Assembly: GCA_030064845.1 (NCBI GenBank)
Contig: JASJEC010000030.1
Location: 1-59,836 of the forward strand
Direction of reading: 5' to 3'
Origin: Kiloniellales bacterium
Lineage (GTDB): Bacteria; Pseudomonadota; Alphaproteobacteria; Kiloniellales; JAKSDN01
Length of the DNA: 59,836 nucleotides
Within the stretch, counting starts at the first letter, position 1; each line of letters starts with the position of its first letter. The notes under the pieces were generated by a model, which ran no database searches, was not told where the DNA came from, and saw nothing but the letters and a program-made list of their open reading frames with translations. This document shows, one piece after another, positions 9,211 to 18,359 of the stretch. The position numbers were made by a program, and so were the translations under genes.

Positions 9211-10215
9211 ATGAGACGCTCGTTCGGTATTCTCTGTCTGACCATTGCGGCGATCCTCTGGGCTCCGATTCCCGCACTGACCGCGGCTGAGCGATGGGAC
9301 ATGCCCATGGCCTACGCCCCGGGCAACTTCCACTCGCAGAATGCCTCGATGTTCGCCAAGGCCGTTCTCAGGGCGACCAACGGCGAGCTTGAGATCGTGG
9401 TTCACGCCGGCGGTTCCCTCTTCGCCGGCGGAGAGATCAAGCGCGCGGTTCAGACCGGGCAGGCGCAGATCGGCGAACGCCTCATGTCCGCCCTCTCGAA
9501 CGAGCATCCGCTCTTCGGGATCGATGCGGTGCCGTTCCTTGCGACCAGTTTCGACCAGGCCTGGCGTCTCTACCAGTCCTCCAAGCCCGAGATCGAAAAG
9601 CTCCTGCTCGAGCAGAACCTGGTGTTTCTCTACGCGACGCCGTGGCCGCCCCAGGGCCTCTACGCCGACCGCGCGATCAACGGCGTTGGCGACATGCGGG
9701 GCATGAAGTTCCGGGCCTACAATCCGGCGACGTCGCGGCTCGCGCAGTTGATGGGCGCGACGCCGACCCAGATCGAGACCGCGGAGCTGTCACAGGCGCT
9801 CGCGACCGGCGTCGCGAACTCCCTCATTACCTCGGGCGCAACGGGCGTGGACCGCAAGGTCTGGGAGCATCTCTCGCACTTCTACGATCTGCAGGCCTGG
9901 CTTCCGAAGAACATGGTGTTCGTCAACAAACAGGCCTGGAATTCGCTGGATGACAGAACGCGCGCACTGGTCCGCGGCGCGGCGGCCATGGCCGAGGCAA
10001 CCGGCTGGGCCCGCTCGGAGGACTTGGCCGACCGCTACCTGGCGACCCTTCGCCAGAACGGGATGATCGTCCAGCCACCCGGAGAGAGGCTCGCGCGCGA
10101 GGTCCAGGAAATCGGCGATCAGATGACGCAGGAGTGGTTGGCCGAAGTCGGTCCTGCTGGCGAACGGGTGCTCTCCGTGTTTCGCAGTGACCGACAGTTC
10201 GCGAAGCGTCGCTAG
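9211..10215 (+). CDS. dctP: TRAP transporter periplasmic substrate-binding protein (DctP family)
   Basis: 334 residues with a Sec signal peptide (cleavage near ALTA|AERWDMP). The mature domain has the DctP layout: FHSQNASMFAKAV, GELEIVVHAGGSLF, the ligand-contact region MRGMKFRAYNPATSRLAQLMG and the TQIETAELSQAL strand. It binds an organic acid in the periplasm and hands it to the DctQM membrane pair encoded next. The gene leads a dctP-dctQ-dctM operon; the gap to dctQ is 25 bases. The substrate, probably a carboxylate, cannot be read from sequence. Confidence 0.93.
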   Translation: MRRSFGILCLTIAAILWAPIPALTAAERWDMPMAYAPGNFHSQNASMFAKAVLRATNGELEIVVHAGGSLFAGGEIKRAVQTGQAQIGERLMSALSNEHPLFGIDAVPFLATSFDQAWRLYQSSKPEIEKLLLEQNLVFLYATPWPPQGLYADRAINGVGDMRGMKFRAYNPATSRLAQLMGATPTQIETAELSQALATGVANSLITSGATGVDRKVWEHLSHFYDLQAWLPKNMVFVNKQAWNSLDDRTRALVRGAAAMAEATGWARSEDLADRYLATLRQNGMIVQPPGERLAREVQEIGDQMTQEWLAEVGPAGERVLSVFRSDRQFAKRR

Positions 10216-10240
10216 CCCCTACAGCGGTCGGTGCTCTCTC

Positions 10241-10753
10241 ATGCGCCGCGGCTTGGATCTGCTCTATGCCGCCGGAGCGGGATTGGGCGGCGTGTGCCTC
10301 GTTGGGATCGTTCTCCTCGTCGTGGCCCAGGCGGTCTCGCGCTGGCTCGCGACCCCTCTGTCCGGGGTACCCGAGTTCGCCGGCTATGCCATGATCAACG
10401 GATTCTTCCTTCCCTTCGCCTACGCCTTCCGCAAGGCCGCGCACATCCGTATTTCGCTGGTCGTTGACAGGCTGAGCGGCAAGGCGCGCCAAGCGGCCGA
10501 GCTCATTTGCCTGGCCATAGGCTTCGGCCTCGCGAGCTACTTGGCCTTCTATATCTGCCGCATGGCTCTCTTCTCCTTCCAGATCGGCGACATCAGCCAA
10601 GGGGCGGATGCGACGCCCTTGTGGATTCCCCAGGCGGGCCTAGCCGTAGGGGCCATCCTCTTCGCCTTGGCCATCGCCGACTCACTGATTGAATGCCTCG
10701 CTGCTTTCCGTCGTCCCGTCTCCGCCGCTCATTCCACGGCATCGACCCAATGA
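10241..10753 (+). CDS. dctQ: TRAP transporter small membrane subunit (DctQ family)
   Basis: 170 residues with four membrane helices. The family signature is a first-helix region followed by LATPLSGVPEFAGYAMINGFFLPFAYAFRKAAHIRI. It scaffolds the large DctM subunit. ATG 10241 is chosen because it begins right before the first helix; an upstream GTG (10187) would overlap dctP. The stop overlaps the dctM start (ATGA). Confidence 0.92.
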   Translation: MRRGLDLLYAAGAGLGGVCLVGIVLLVVAQAVSRWLATPLSGVPEFAGYAMINGFFLPFAYAFRKAAHIRISLVVDRLSGKARQAAELICLAIGFGLASYLAFYICRMALFSFQIGDISQGADATPLWIPQAGLAVGAILFALAIADSLIECLAAFRRPVSAAHSTASTQ

Positions 10754-12048
10754 GCGGCGAAACCGTCACCGTCATCATCTACCTGGCGACCCTCTTCGCC
10801 CTTCTGGGAAGCGGCGTCTGGGTCGGCCTGACCCTGCTCGGCGTTGGCGTCCTGGGAATCCTGCTCTTCACGCCCCGCCCGGCTGGCGATGCCATGGCCA
10901 CTATCATCTGGAGCGGGCTTTCCAGCTGGCCTCTGGTGGCGCTGCCCCTGTTCATCTGGATGGGCGAGATTCTGACCCGGTCTCATACCTCGTCCCACCT
11001 CTTCACCGGTTTGGCGCCAATCGTGACACGCCTGCCGGGCCGACTGCTCCACGTCAACATTGCCGGATGCACCCTCTTTGCGGCGATCTCCGGTTCCTCC
11101 GCCGCCACGGTGTCGACGGTCGGCAAGATTTCGCTGCCGGAGCTGAGGCGGAGGGGCTACCCGGAGTCGATCGCCGTCGGCAGTCTGGCCGGCGCGGGGA
11201 CCTTGGGATTGTTGATGCCGCCCTCGATCATCCTGATCGTCTACGGCGTCAGCATCAACGAATCCATACCGAGGCTCTTCATGGCCGGCGTCGGGCCCGC
11301 GATGGCGCTGGCCCTGCTCTTTGTCGCCTATGTCGCCTCCTGGTCTTTGGCCAATCGGCATCGATTTGCGGACGAGGACGACCCGGAGGCACGCAGCGTC
11401 GAACTGTCAAAGACCCTCAGGCTCGTCCCGCTCGCCGCCCTAATCGCGCTCGTTCTGGGCTCGATCTATTACGGCTTCCTGACGGTCACCGAGGCAGCCG
11501 CCCTGGGCGTGCTGGGCGCCCTGGCCCTGTCATGGTTGGACGGCAGCCTTTCGCTGAGATCGCTTTTCCAGGGGATAGAAGGCGCGCTGAAGACCTCCTG
11601 CATGATCGGCTTGATCTTGGCGGGCTCGGCGACGGTCACGCTGTCCATGGGCTACACCGGGATCCCCAGGACCGTCGCGGAGACAATCTCCGATTTCAAT
11701 CTCAGTACCGGTGAGCTTCTGCTGCTGCTCGGCCTGTTCTACATCATCCTCGGCATGTTCATCGATGGCATCTCGGCCGTCGTCCTCACGCTGGCGGTCA
11801 TCGAGCCGATCATCCGGGAGGCCGGCATCGATACCATCTGGTTCGGAATCTTCCTGGTCATCCTGGTTGAAACCGCACAGATCACCCCGCCTGTCGGTTT
11901 CAATCTCTTCGTCATCCAATCGATGACGCGGCGCGACATTCTCTATGTGGCGCGCGCCGCTGCGCCGCTGTTCTTAATCATGATCGTCATGCTATTTCTG
12001 ATATGGCTCTTCCCAAGTATTGTTCTCTATATTCCGACAACACTCTAA
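10750..12048 (+). CDS. dctM: TRAP transporter large membrane subunit (DctM family)
   Basis: 432 residues with about twelve membrane helices. Hallmarks are ISGSSAATVSTVGKI, GAGTLGLLMPPSIILIVYG and the C-terminal QITPPVGFNLFVIQ, the motifs around the sodium and substrate sites of DctM-type permeases. It catalyses sodium-driven uptake of the ligand delivered by DctP. ATG 10750 overlaps the dctQ stop. A sensor kinase begins 74 bases downstream on the same strand with no terminator seen, so some co-transcription is possible. Confidence 0.94.
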   Translation: MSGETVTVIIYLATLFALLGSGVWVGLTLLGVGVLGILLFTPRPAGDAMATIIWSGLSSWPLVALPLFIWMGEILTRSHTSSHLFTGLAPIVTRLPGRLLHVNIAGCTLFAAISGSSAATVSTVGKISLPELRRRGYPESIAVGSLAGAGTLGLLMPPSIILIVYGVSINESIPRLFMAGVGPAMALALLFVAYVASWSLANRHRFADEDDPEARSVELSKTLRLVPLAALIALVLGSIYYGFLTVTEAAALGVLGALALSWLDGSLSLRSLFQGIEGALKTSCMIGLILAGSATVTLSMGYTGIPRTVAETISDFNLSTGELLLLLGLFYIILGMFIDGISAVVLTLAVIEPIIREAGIDTIWFGIFLVILVETAQITPPVGFNLFVIQSMTRRDILYVARAAAPLFLIMIVMLFLIWLFPSIVLYIPTTL

Positions 12049-12122
12049 AATATTCGCAAAATATTAATCCGTTCTTGTGAGAAGTGTACTGGGTATATTT
12101 CTGTTCGGGGAGGACGGGCATC

Positions 12123-14093
12123 ATGGAAGCGGGTCTCGGGGAAGCGAGAAGGGAAGAGACGCCCGTGGCGGCCCAGGCAACCGGTGACTACCTGGCTGAC
12201 CTGGTGGATGGCGCTGACGCCGGACTCGCAATCTTCGACGCCAACCTTAACCTTATCCGGTCCAACAGCAGCTACGCCCGCCTGTTCGACTACAGTCCCG
12301 AGGAAGTTCGACCGGGCGTGCCGCTCCAGGAACTGATCCGTATCAAGCTAGAGCGTGCCAAGATCGATCCAGAGACGATCGTCAGCCGAACCGCTCTGAT
12401 CACAAAGCAGATCAGGCCCGGGACCAGGTTCGAGTTCAACTTTCGAACGTCGCGCGGAAGAACGCTCAGAATCTCCAGAAACTGTCTGCCCAGCGGCAGC
12501 CTGGTGGAAACGGTCCACAGCATCAGCGAAGACAAGTCTGCGCCGCATCTCAACCCGGACGCGGCCCAATTGGCAGAAATGGCCCGCGCCCGCATGACCC
12601 ATGCCCTGGAATGCATGGCCGACGGTTTCGCTCTCTATGACGCCGATGATCGGCTGGTCACCTACAACCGGAAATACGTCGAATTCAATCCGCATATCGC
12701 CGACCTGATCGCTCCCGGAGCGAGCTTCGAGGCCATGCTGCGCGAAGGCGTCGACCGGGCGGGTTTCAATACCGGCTCGATGTCCAAGGAGGACTTCTTC
12801 AACTGGCGCATGAAACTGCACCGCGAGCCCGATGCACCCTATGAGGTGCAGTTGGCCGACGGTCGCTGGATCCTGGTTCACGAGAAACGCACCTACGACG
12901 GCGGCATCGTCGGCATACGTTCCGACATTACGGAGCTGAAGCGGCGGGAATCCGACATTCTCCGGATGACCCAGGAGCTGCGCCGAAAGAACATCGAGTT
13001 CGATACGGCTCTGAACTACATGGTCCAGGGGCTCTGCATGTTCGACGACGAGCAGACACTCCTGGTCTGCAATCGGCAATATCTGGAGATGTATGGCTTC
13101 GATCCGGACATCGTGAAGCCGGGCATCAAGCTTCGAGAAATCATGGAGTACAGCGTATCGATCGGAAACTACACCGCTGAAGAAGCGGAAAGGGCGATTG
13201 CCGAGCGGCCAGACCACGCGAAGCTCCGTGAACGCGCGACCCTGAAACAGCATCTCAGAGATGGCCGAGTGATCGCCGTCATGCACGAGCCGATGCCGAA
13301 CGGCGGCTCGATCGCGACATATCAGGACATATCCGATCTCGAGAACCACGAGAAGAGGCTCCAGGAGTACACGAGAAAGCTCGAGATCTCGAACCGGGAG
13401 CTTCAGGACTTCGCCTACGTGGCGTCACACGACCTGCAGGAACCGCTCCGCAAGATAGAAGCCTTCAGCGGACGTCTCTCCCACAAGCACGCAGCAGAGT
13501 TGTCGGAAGAAGCCCAGGACTTCATCGAGCGGATGCAGCATGCCGTGGTTCGGATGCGGGATCTGATCAACGACCTGCTCGACTTCTCGAGGGTGACAAC
13601 GAACGCGAGGCCGTTTCAGCGCACTGACCTGAACAGGGTGATCGCCGGCGTCATGTCAGATCTCCAGGTGGCGGTCGAAGAGTCCAATGCGGATGTTGTC
13701 ATCGAAGACCTGCCGACGATCGACGCGGATCCGACCCAGATGCGCCAACTCCTTCAGAATCTCGTCGGCAATGCTCTGAAGTTCTCCAAGCCGGGGCAGA
13801 AACCCAGAATCGAGATCGCCTCGACCATCCTGTCACGGTCCCCGAACGAAGGTCAGCCGGATCTATGCAGGCTGACCTGCAGCGACAACGGAATTGGTTT
13901 CGAGAACAAGTACAAGGAGCAGATCTTTACCATCTTCCAGCGGTTGCACGGCCGGGGTGAGTACGAGGGAACCGGCATCGGGCTGGCGACCTGCCGGAAA
14001 ATCGTCGAGAGGCACCACGGCGAAATCGACGCCGACGGGAAACCGGATCGCGGGGCGACGTTCTTCGTCACGCTTCCGGTATCGCAGGTCTAG
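12123..14093 (+). CDS. Sensor histidine kinase with three PAS domains
   Basis: 656 residues, no membrane helix, so probably cytoplasmic. Domains: PAS_7-like 1 (about 25-140), PAS 2 (about 160-275), PAS 3 (about 295-405), HisKA with phospho-acceptor H436 in ASHDLQEPLRKI, and a HATPase_c domain (LLQNLVGNALKFS, DNGIGF, GEYEGTGIGLA). The SHDLQEPLRK box is the phytochrome-like kinase type, which usually pairs with small Rcp1-like receivers; two such receivers follow immediately. ATG 12123 follows a strong GGGGAGGA. PAS 3 closely resembles the PAS of the kinase at 21587. The ligand or signal is unknown. Confidence 0.9.
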   Translation: MEAGLGEARREETPVAAQATGDYLADLVDGADAGLAIFDANLNLIRSNSSYARLFDYSPEEVRPGVPLQELIRIKLERAKIDPETIVSRTALITKQIRPGTRFEFNFRTSRGRTLRISRNCLPSGSLVETVHSISEDKSAPHLNPDAAQLAEMARARMTHALECMADGFALYDADDRLVTYNRKYVEFNPHIADLIAPGASFEAMLREGVDRAGFNTGSMSKEDFFNWRMKLHREPDAPYEVQLADGRWILVHEKRTYDGGIVGIRSDITELKRRESDILRMTQELRRKNIEFDTALNYMVQGLCMFDDEQTLLVCNRQYLEMYGFDPDIVKPGIKLREIMEYSVSIGNYTAEEAERAIAERPDHAKLRERATLKQHLRDGRVIAVMHEPMPNGGSIATYQDISDLENHEKRLQEYTRKLEISNRELQDFAYVASHDLQEPLRKIEAFSGRLSHKHAAELSEEAQDFIERMQHAVVRMRDLINDLLDFSRVTTNARPFQRTDLNRVIAGVMSDLQVAVEESNADVVIEDLPTIDADPTQMRQLLQNLVGNALKFSKPGQKPRIEIASTILSRSPNEGQPDLCRLTCSDNGIGFENKYKEQIFTIFQRLHGRGEYEGTGIGLATCRKIVERHHGEIDADGKPDRGATFFVTLPVSQV

Positions 14094-14115
14094 AGGCTTT
14101 GGCGAGAGGATTACA

Positions 14116-14595
14116 ATGATTCGAGACAGCATAGGTGTATTGGTTGCCGAGGATGACCCCGATGATCGCCTTATGATCAAGGAGGCCTTCGAGGAATACT
14201 GCGTTTCGAACCCTCTCACCTTCGTCAAGGACGGCGAGGACCTGATGGATTATCTCTACCGGCGCGGGCCCTATGCCCACCTCGGCGATGAGCCTCTTCC
14301 AGGTATCATCCTGCTGGACCTGAACATGCCCAAGAAAGATGGGCACGTTGCCCTTCAGGAGATCAAAGCGGACCCGTCTCTGCGGAGAATTCCGGTCGTG
14401 GTGCTCACGACCTCGCGTTCCGAAGAGGATATTGTTCGCAGCTACGGTCTCGGCGTCAGTTCCTTTATCAGCAAACCCGTCACCTTCGATGGGCTCTGCA
14501 CCGTCGTCAAAGCGCTCCGTCACTACTGGTTCGAGATCGTCGCGCTGCCGAAGAACGATCTCGCCGAGGCTCGATTCAACCGCCGTCCCGGCTGA
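14116..14595 (+). CDS. Single-domain response regulator (Rcp1-like), copy 1
   Basis: 159 residues consisting only of a receiver: acidic pocket EDD (12-14), phospho-acceptor D68 in LLDLNMPKKDG, switch TTS, and conserved lysine in SKPVTFDGL. There is no output domain. It lies 22 bases after the kinase with GAGAGGA before ATG 14116, so it is probably that kinase's target. It is a near-duplicate of the next gene; the shared core is roughly three-quarters identical by eye. Confidence 0.93.
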   Translation: MIRDSIGVLVAEDDPDDRLMIKEAFEEYCVSNPLTFVKDGEDLMDYLYRRGPYAHLGDEPLPGIILLDLNMPKKDGHVALQEIKADPSLRRIPVVVLTTSRSEEDIVRSYGLGVSSFISKPVTFDGLCTVVKALRHYWFEIVALPKNDLAEARFNRRPG

Positions 14596-14650
14596 CGGGT
14601 GTGTCCCCGCAGGCCCCTTTGATAAGGCGAAGTTAGGAGGAACCAGAGAT

Positions 14651-15106
14651 ATGACCGAGTCGGTGGGGATCCTCGTCGCGGAAGACGACCCCGATGATCG
14701 CCTGATGATTGGAGATGCTTTCGACGAGAACCGAGTCACCAATCCGCTCACCTTCGTCAAGGACGGCGAGGAGCTGATGGAGTATCTGCAGCGCCGAGGC
14801 TCCTACGGGCACCTCGCCGGGCAGCCCTATCCGGGGATCATTCTGCTCGATCTCAACATGCCGAAGAAGGACGGCCGCGTCGCCTTGAAGGAAATCAAAG
14901 CCGACCCGGATCTGAGATCTATTCCCGTCGTTGTGCTGACAACCTCGAAGGCCGACGAGGATATCGTCCGAACCTATGGCCTCGGGGTCAGTTCCTTCAT
15001 AACGAAGCCGGTGACCTTCGAAGGCCTGTGCCGCGTGGTGCAGACCTTGCAGCACTATTGGTTTGAGATCGTCGCGCTACCCCCGAATTGCCGCCCGACG
15101 GCTTAA
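14651..15106 (+). CDS. Single-domain response regulator (Rcp1-like), copy 2
   Basis: 151 residues, receiver only, with EDD (11-13), D67 in LLDLNMPKKDG and the lysine in TKPVTFEGL. Copy 1 and copy 2 share long exact blocks (VAEDDPDDRLMI, GLGVSSFI, HYWFEIVALP), which indicates tandem gene duplication. Differences cluster in alpha helices that usually contact partners, so the copies could serve different kinases or act as a phosphate sink. AGGAGG precedes the start by about ten bases. Confidence 0.93.
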   Translation: MTESVGILVAEDDPDDRLMIGDAFDENRVTNPLTFVKDGEELMEYLQRRGSYGHLAGQPYPGIILLDLNMPKKDGRVALKEIKADPDLRSIPVVVLTTSKADEDIVRTYGLGVSSFITKPVTFEGLCRVVQTLQHYWFEIVALPPNCRPTA

Positions 15107-15419
15107 CGTGCCTCGTTGATTTTGCGAACTCGGATCGCTGCATTTCCATCTAGCGCCGCGGGCGCGGACGCTCCAATCGGTCTCTCCTAAGCCCCACCAT
15201 GCCTTTGCTGCGTGTTGGTTAAAGCTGGATCAACTATTCAAACCCAGGAAAAAACTGACCAAGTTTGGTGAAAACTGTAAAAACAAAATAATGACATTTG
15301 TTTTATTGAGGTGTGCTGGGGTGTTTACACACTTTTAGTAGTTTTATATTACAAATTCTTAGGTCTATTTAAAAAAACACTTAATATTAACAGGCGGGTA
15401 TCACGAGGGGGCATCACCG
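15107..15419. other. AT-rich intergenic region, 313 bases
   Basis: No credible gene. The right half (about 15200-15400) is very AT-rich, unlike most of the window. It contains a sigma70-like promoter candidate and the TTTACACA-N3-TTAG element described separately. Confidence 0.5.
15324..15352 (+). promoter_or_regulatory. Candidate promoter for the REC-PAS kinase; contains TTTACACA-N3-TTAG
   Basis: TTTACA (15324-15329), a 17-base spacer and TATTAC (15347-15352) resemble a sigma70 promoter. The same block begins with TTTACACActtTTAG, which recurs upstream of the gene at 17094. The 5' leader would be about 60 bases. Confidence 0.35.
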
Positions 15420-16970
15420 GTGCGCAGGCAAGTAATGCGGGTTCTTGTAGTCGAAGATGACGAAGACGATTTTTTCCTGACGTCTGACGTATTGAAGTCG
15501 ATTGAACGGGTCCGTTTCGAGACGACTTGGCGTCAGACTTTCAGCGAAGCCTTCAGCACAATCAAGGCCGAACCCTTCGATGTGGCGCTCATCGACTATC
15601 GGATCGGAAGCAAGACGGGCATTGATTTCGTGAAGGCGGTTCAAGCCGCCGAGATCGATGTCCCCATGATCCTGCTGACCGGTTTGCGCGATGAGCAGAT
15701 CGACCTTGCCGCCAGCGAGGCAGGCGCGTCCGACTACCTCAACAAGGACGAGCTCACGCCCAGCGTGGTCGAGCGCTCGATCCGCTTCGCCTGCGCCAAC
15801 GCAGCGAACCGGCGCTCCCTCGCCGAGTGGGGCAGCCTGCTCCAGACCACCCTCGACAACACCGGCTCCGGCGTGGCCGCCGTAGACGCCTCTGGCAACC
15901 TGGTGGCGTTCAATCAGCGACTGGGCGAGATGCTCAGCCAACTCGGGCACCAGATGGGCCCGGTCGCCCTCCAACGCGACCTGCCATGCGAGAGCGACAA
16001 CGCCTTGGGAGCCTATGTCACGGAAGTGCTTCGACGCATTGAACGCGGACAGCAGCCGAATGGCGAGCTGGAGACGGCGGATGGCCGGGTATTCGACCTG
16101 TCGGTGAACAAGACGAGCGAAGGCGGCTGCGTCATCGTGATCCGGGACATCACGGAACAGAGACAGTTCGAGCTCGGCCTGCAAGCCGCCAAAGAGGAGG
16201 CAGAGGCGACGAGCCGCTCCAAGACCGTGTTCCTTGCCACGATGAGTCATGAGCTTCGGACCCCGCTTAACGCCATAATCGGGTTCTCAGAACTGATCTT
16301 GAATGGTGTCCGGGGTCAGCTGCAGCCCGTTGCCTATCGGGAGTACATTGAGGACATCCTGGTTAGTGGCCGTCACCTCCGAGAATTCATCGACGAGATT
16401 CTCGCGTTCTCGAAAGCCGAGGGCGGGCAGAGCGGTATCATCAAGGAGAAGCTCGACCTGAGGTCGGAGCTGGATTTCTGCCTGCGGCTCACGATGCCGA
16501 GCGCCGAGGGCAAAGAGATAGAGCTCCAATCGAACCTCGACGACGTCGATTGCTATCTCTGCGCAGATCGGACGTCGCTGCGCCGGATGCTGATAAACCT
16601 GCTGTCGAACGCCGTGAAGTTCACGCCCGTGAACGGAACCGTTTCGGTAATGGCGGATCAGCGGGATGACGGCTCTCTTTCGATCTCGGTCTCGGATACG
16701 GGAGTCGGCATCCCCGAGGAACATTTGCCCCTCGTTCTCCAGCCCTTTCACCAGGTCAATGCGACGGGGAAACGAACGGTCGAAGGGAGCGGTCTGGGGC
16801 TCGCCATCGTGAAATCCCTGGCCCGGCTGCACGAGGCCAAGCTGGAGATACGGTCTACTCTCCAGCAAGGCACCACCGTCGAGATCAATTTCCCCCAGCA
16901 CGCCGTCATCTCGAAGAACATCAAGAAGCAAGGCCGAAAATCGCCTGCACTTCGGACAATTGCGCTGTAG
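15420..16970 (+). CDS. Receiver-PAS-histidine kinase, upstream of the aminoacylation operon
   Basis: 516 residues, soluble. N-terminal receiver (acidic EDDEDD at 12-17, phospho-acceptor D59 in ALIDYRIG, lysine in DYLNKDEL), a PAS-like domain (about 140-245), HisKA with H277 in TMSHELRTPLNAIIGFS, and HATPase_c (LLSNAVKFTP, SDTGVGIP, GSGLGLAIVK). The receiver is at the N terminus, so this kinase may itself be switched by another kinase's phosphate. GTG 15420 or ATG 15435 could start it. It is a paralogue of the kinase at 21587; the two bracket the SGNH-MBOAT-ligase-carrier operon. Confidence 0.9.
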   Translation: MRRQVMRVLVVEDDEDDFFLTSDVLKSIERVRFETTWRQTFSEAFSTIKAEPFDVALIDYRIGSKTGIDFVKAVQAAEIDVPMILLTGLRDEQIDLAASEAGASDYLNKDELTPSVVERSIRFACANAANRRSLAEWGSLLQTTLDNTGSGVAAVDASGNLVAFNQRLGEMLSQLGHQMGPVALQRDLPCESDNALGAYVTEVLRRIERGQQPNGELETADGRVFDLSVNKTSEGGCVIVIRDITEQRQFELGLQAAKEEAEATSRSKTVFLATMSHELRTPLNAIIGFSELILNGVRGQLQPVAYREYIEDILVSGRHLREFIDEILAFSKAEGGQSGIIKEKLDLRSELDFCLRLTMPSAEGKEIELQSNLDDVDCYLCADRTSLRRMLINLLSNAVKFTPVNGTVSVMADQRDDGSLSISVSDTGVGIPEEHLPLVLQPFHQVNATGKRTVEGSGLGLAIVKSLARLHEAKLEIRSTLQQGTTVEINFPQHAVISKNIKKQGRKSPALRTIAL

Positions 16971-17024
16971 CAGCAACAGAGTGAATAATTATGATTAAAA
17001 ACAGTATGCTATTCTTTGATGTTA

Positions 17025-17039
17025 TTTACACATTATTAG
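17025..17039 (+). promoter_or_regulatory. TTTACACA-N3-TTAG element upstream of the aminoacylation operon
   Basis: TTTACACAttaTTAG lies in an AT-rich stretch about 55 bases before the TTG start at 17094. It matches the block at 15324. It may be a promoter element or a regulator binding site. Confidence 0.3.
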
Positions 17040-17093
17040 AATATTTTCTTTAAGTCTCTGGTAATAGCTTCGGGGAGTTAGGGGGGGCAGGTC

Positions 17094-18359
17094 TTGTCAC
17101 AGTCGACCGTTGAGCGAGCTGGCATTGATCGCCGGTTCCTTCCGCGTGCAGATCCGGGTCGAAGGGCAGAGGATGCCGCCGGTCTTACCGTGGCGAGCCA
17201 TGGCCAGGAGACCGAAGAGGTCGTGCGACCGCTGGTCCACATAGGGCTCCTGCTGGTCTTGTCGATCATCGGCCTGGGGCTGATCTTCTACGCCAACGCC
17301 AGCTATGCGCCGCTGCTGTTCGACCGGACCGCGGTCAAGACCGTCGCCAACACCCTGGCCACGGGCAAGAACTACGCGACCTTCGACCTCAACATCGAGA
17401 GCCGGACTCTGCGCCGCGCCCACATCGCCGGCCTCGCGAAGGCGCCGGACGTTGCCGTGATCGGCGCCAGCCACTGGCAAGAGGCTCACAGCGACCTGCT
17501 GCCGGACCGCGACTTCTACAACGCCCACGTCCACCGGGACTACTACGAGGACGTTCTAGCCGTCACCGAAATGTTCGTCAGCGCCGACCGTCTGCCCCGA
17601 CAGCTGATCATCACCATCCGGGACAACTACTTCACGCCGGTCGCCGATCGGACCGACTTTCTCTGGATGCCGGCCATTCCCCACTACCGGGCCATGGCGG
17701 AGCGTCTCGAGTTTCCCATGCATCCCTGGTTCGACACGATTCCGCTGCCCCACATCCGCCAGGCCGTGTCGCTGGCCCTGCTGAGGGCCCACGTCAAGCG
17801 CTGGAACGATGCGCCCGAACTGCCCCATGTCACCAGCGCCGAGAAGCACGACACGCTGGATATCCTGCTGTCCGACGGCTCGATCAAGTGGTCGCGCAAG
17901 CACGACGCGCTCTTCTCGGCGGACTATGCTCAGGCCCGCGCCATGGAGTTCGCCGAGCAGAGGCGCAACGACCCGCCGAAGATCGATCCCTTCGGCGTCG
18001 CCACGGTCGACCGCGTGCTGGCCTTCCTGAGCGAGCAGGGCGTCGAGGTGTTCCTCGCCCACCCGCCCTTCAACCCGATTTTCTACGACGCGGTCCAGGG
18101 CACGCCCTACGAGGCCGGGCTGGAGAAGGTCAAGCAAGAGACCCGCGCGCTGGCCGCCAAGTACGGTTTGCAGATCGTCGGCAGTTTCAACCCCCGCGAC
18201 CTGGGCTGCGGTGCCGAGCTCTACATAGACGCCGAACATTCGAACCCGCGGTGCCTCAAGAGAATCCTGGAGCAGTACGCGAAGCTGGACGCCGCCTTCG
18301 AGATCTCGTCGGGCCCGACCCGCGAGCCGATGATGGCCGAGGGCGGTGAGGCGGAATGA
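17094..18359 (+). CDS. SGNH/DltD-like membrane-anchored esterase/acyltransferase
   Basis: 421 residues: cytoplasmic N terminus, one membrane helix (about 47-68), then a large extracytoplasmic domain. SGNH landmarks are the nucleophile block VAVIGASHW (candidate Ser126) and the C-terminal D379-x-x-H382 in YIDAEHSNP, as in DltD and AlgX/AlgJ-type partners of MBOAT proteins. Its likely role is the extracellular half of an acyl transfer to a glycan or lipid, or its proofreading. TTG 17094 is the longest start; GTG 17190 is an alternative that keeps the helix. The stop overlaps the MBOAT start (ATGA), so the pair is translationally coupled. Sequence similarity to DltD is by motif only. Confidence 0.75.
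   Translation: MSQSTVERAGIDRRFLPRADPGRRAEDAAGLTVASHGQETEEVVRPLVHIGLLLVLSIIGLGLIFYANASYAPLLFDRTAVKTVANTLATGKNYATFDLNIESRTLRRAHIAGLAKAPDVAVIGASHWQEAHSDLLPDRDFYNAHVHRDYYEDVLAVTEMFVSADRLPRQLIITIRDNYFTPVADRTDFLWMPAIPHYRAMAERLEFPMHPWFDTIPLPHIRQAVSLALLRAHVKRWNDAPELPHVTSAEKHDTLDILLSDGSIKWSRKHDALFSADYAQARAMEFAEQRRNDPPKIDPFGVATVDRVLAFLSEQGVEVFLAHPPFNPIFYDAVQGTPYEAGLEKVKQETRALAAKYGLQIVGSFNPRDLGCGAELYIDAEHSNPRCLKRILEQYAKLDAAFEISSGPTREPMMAEGGEAE

Noticed and set aside
12123..14093. Bacteriophytochrome
   Set aside because: The kinase core is phytochrome-like, but there are no GAF/PHY domains or chromophore-binding cysteine; the sensor part is three PAS domains.
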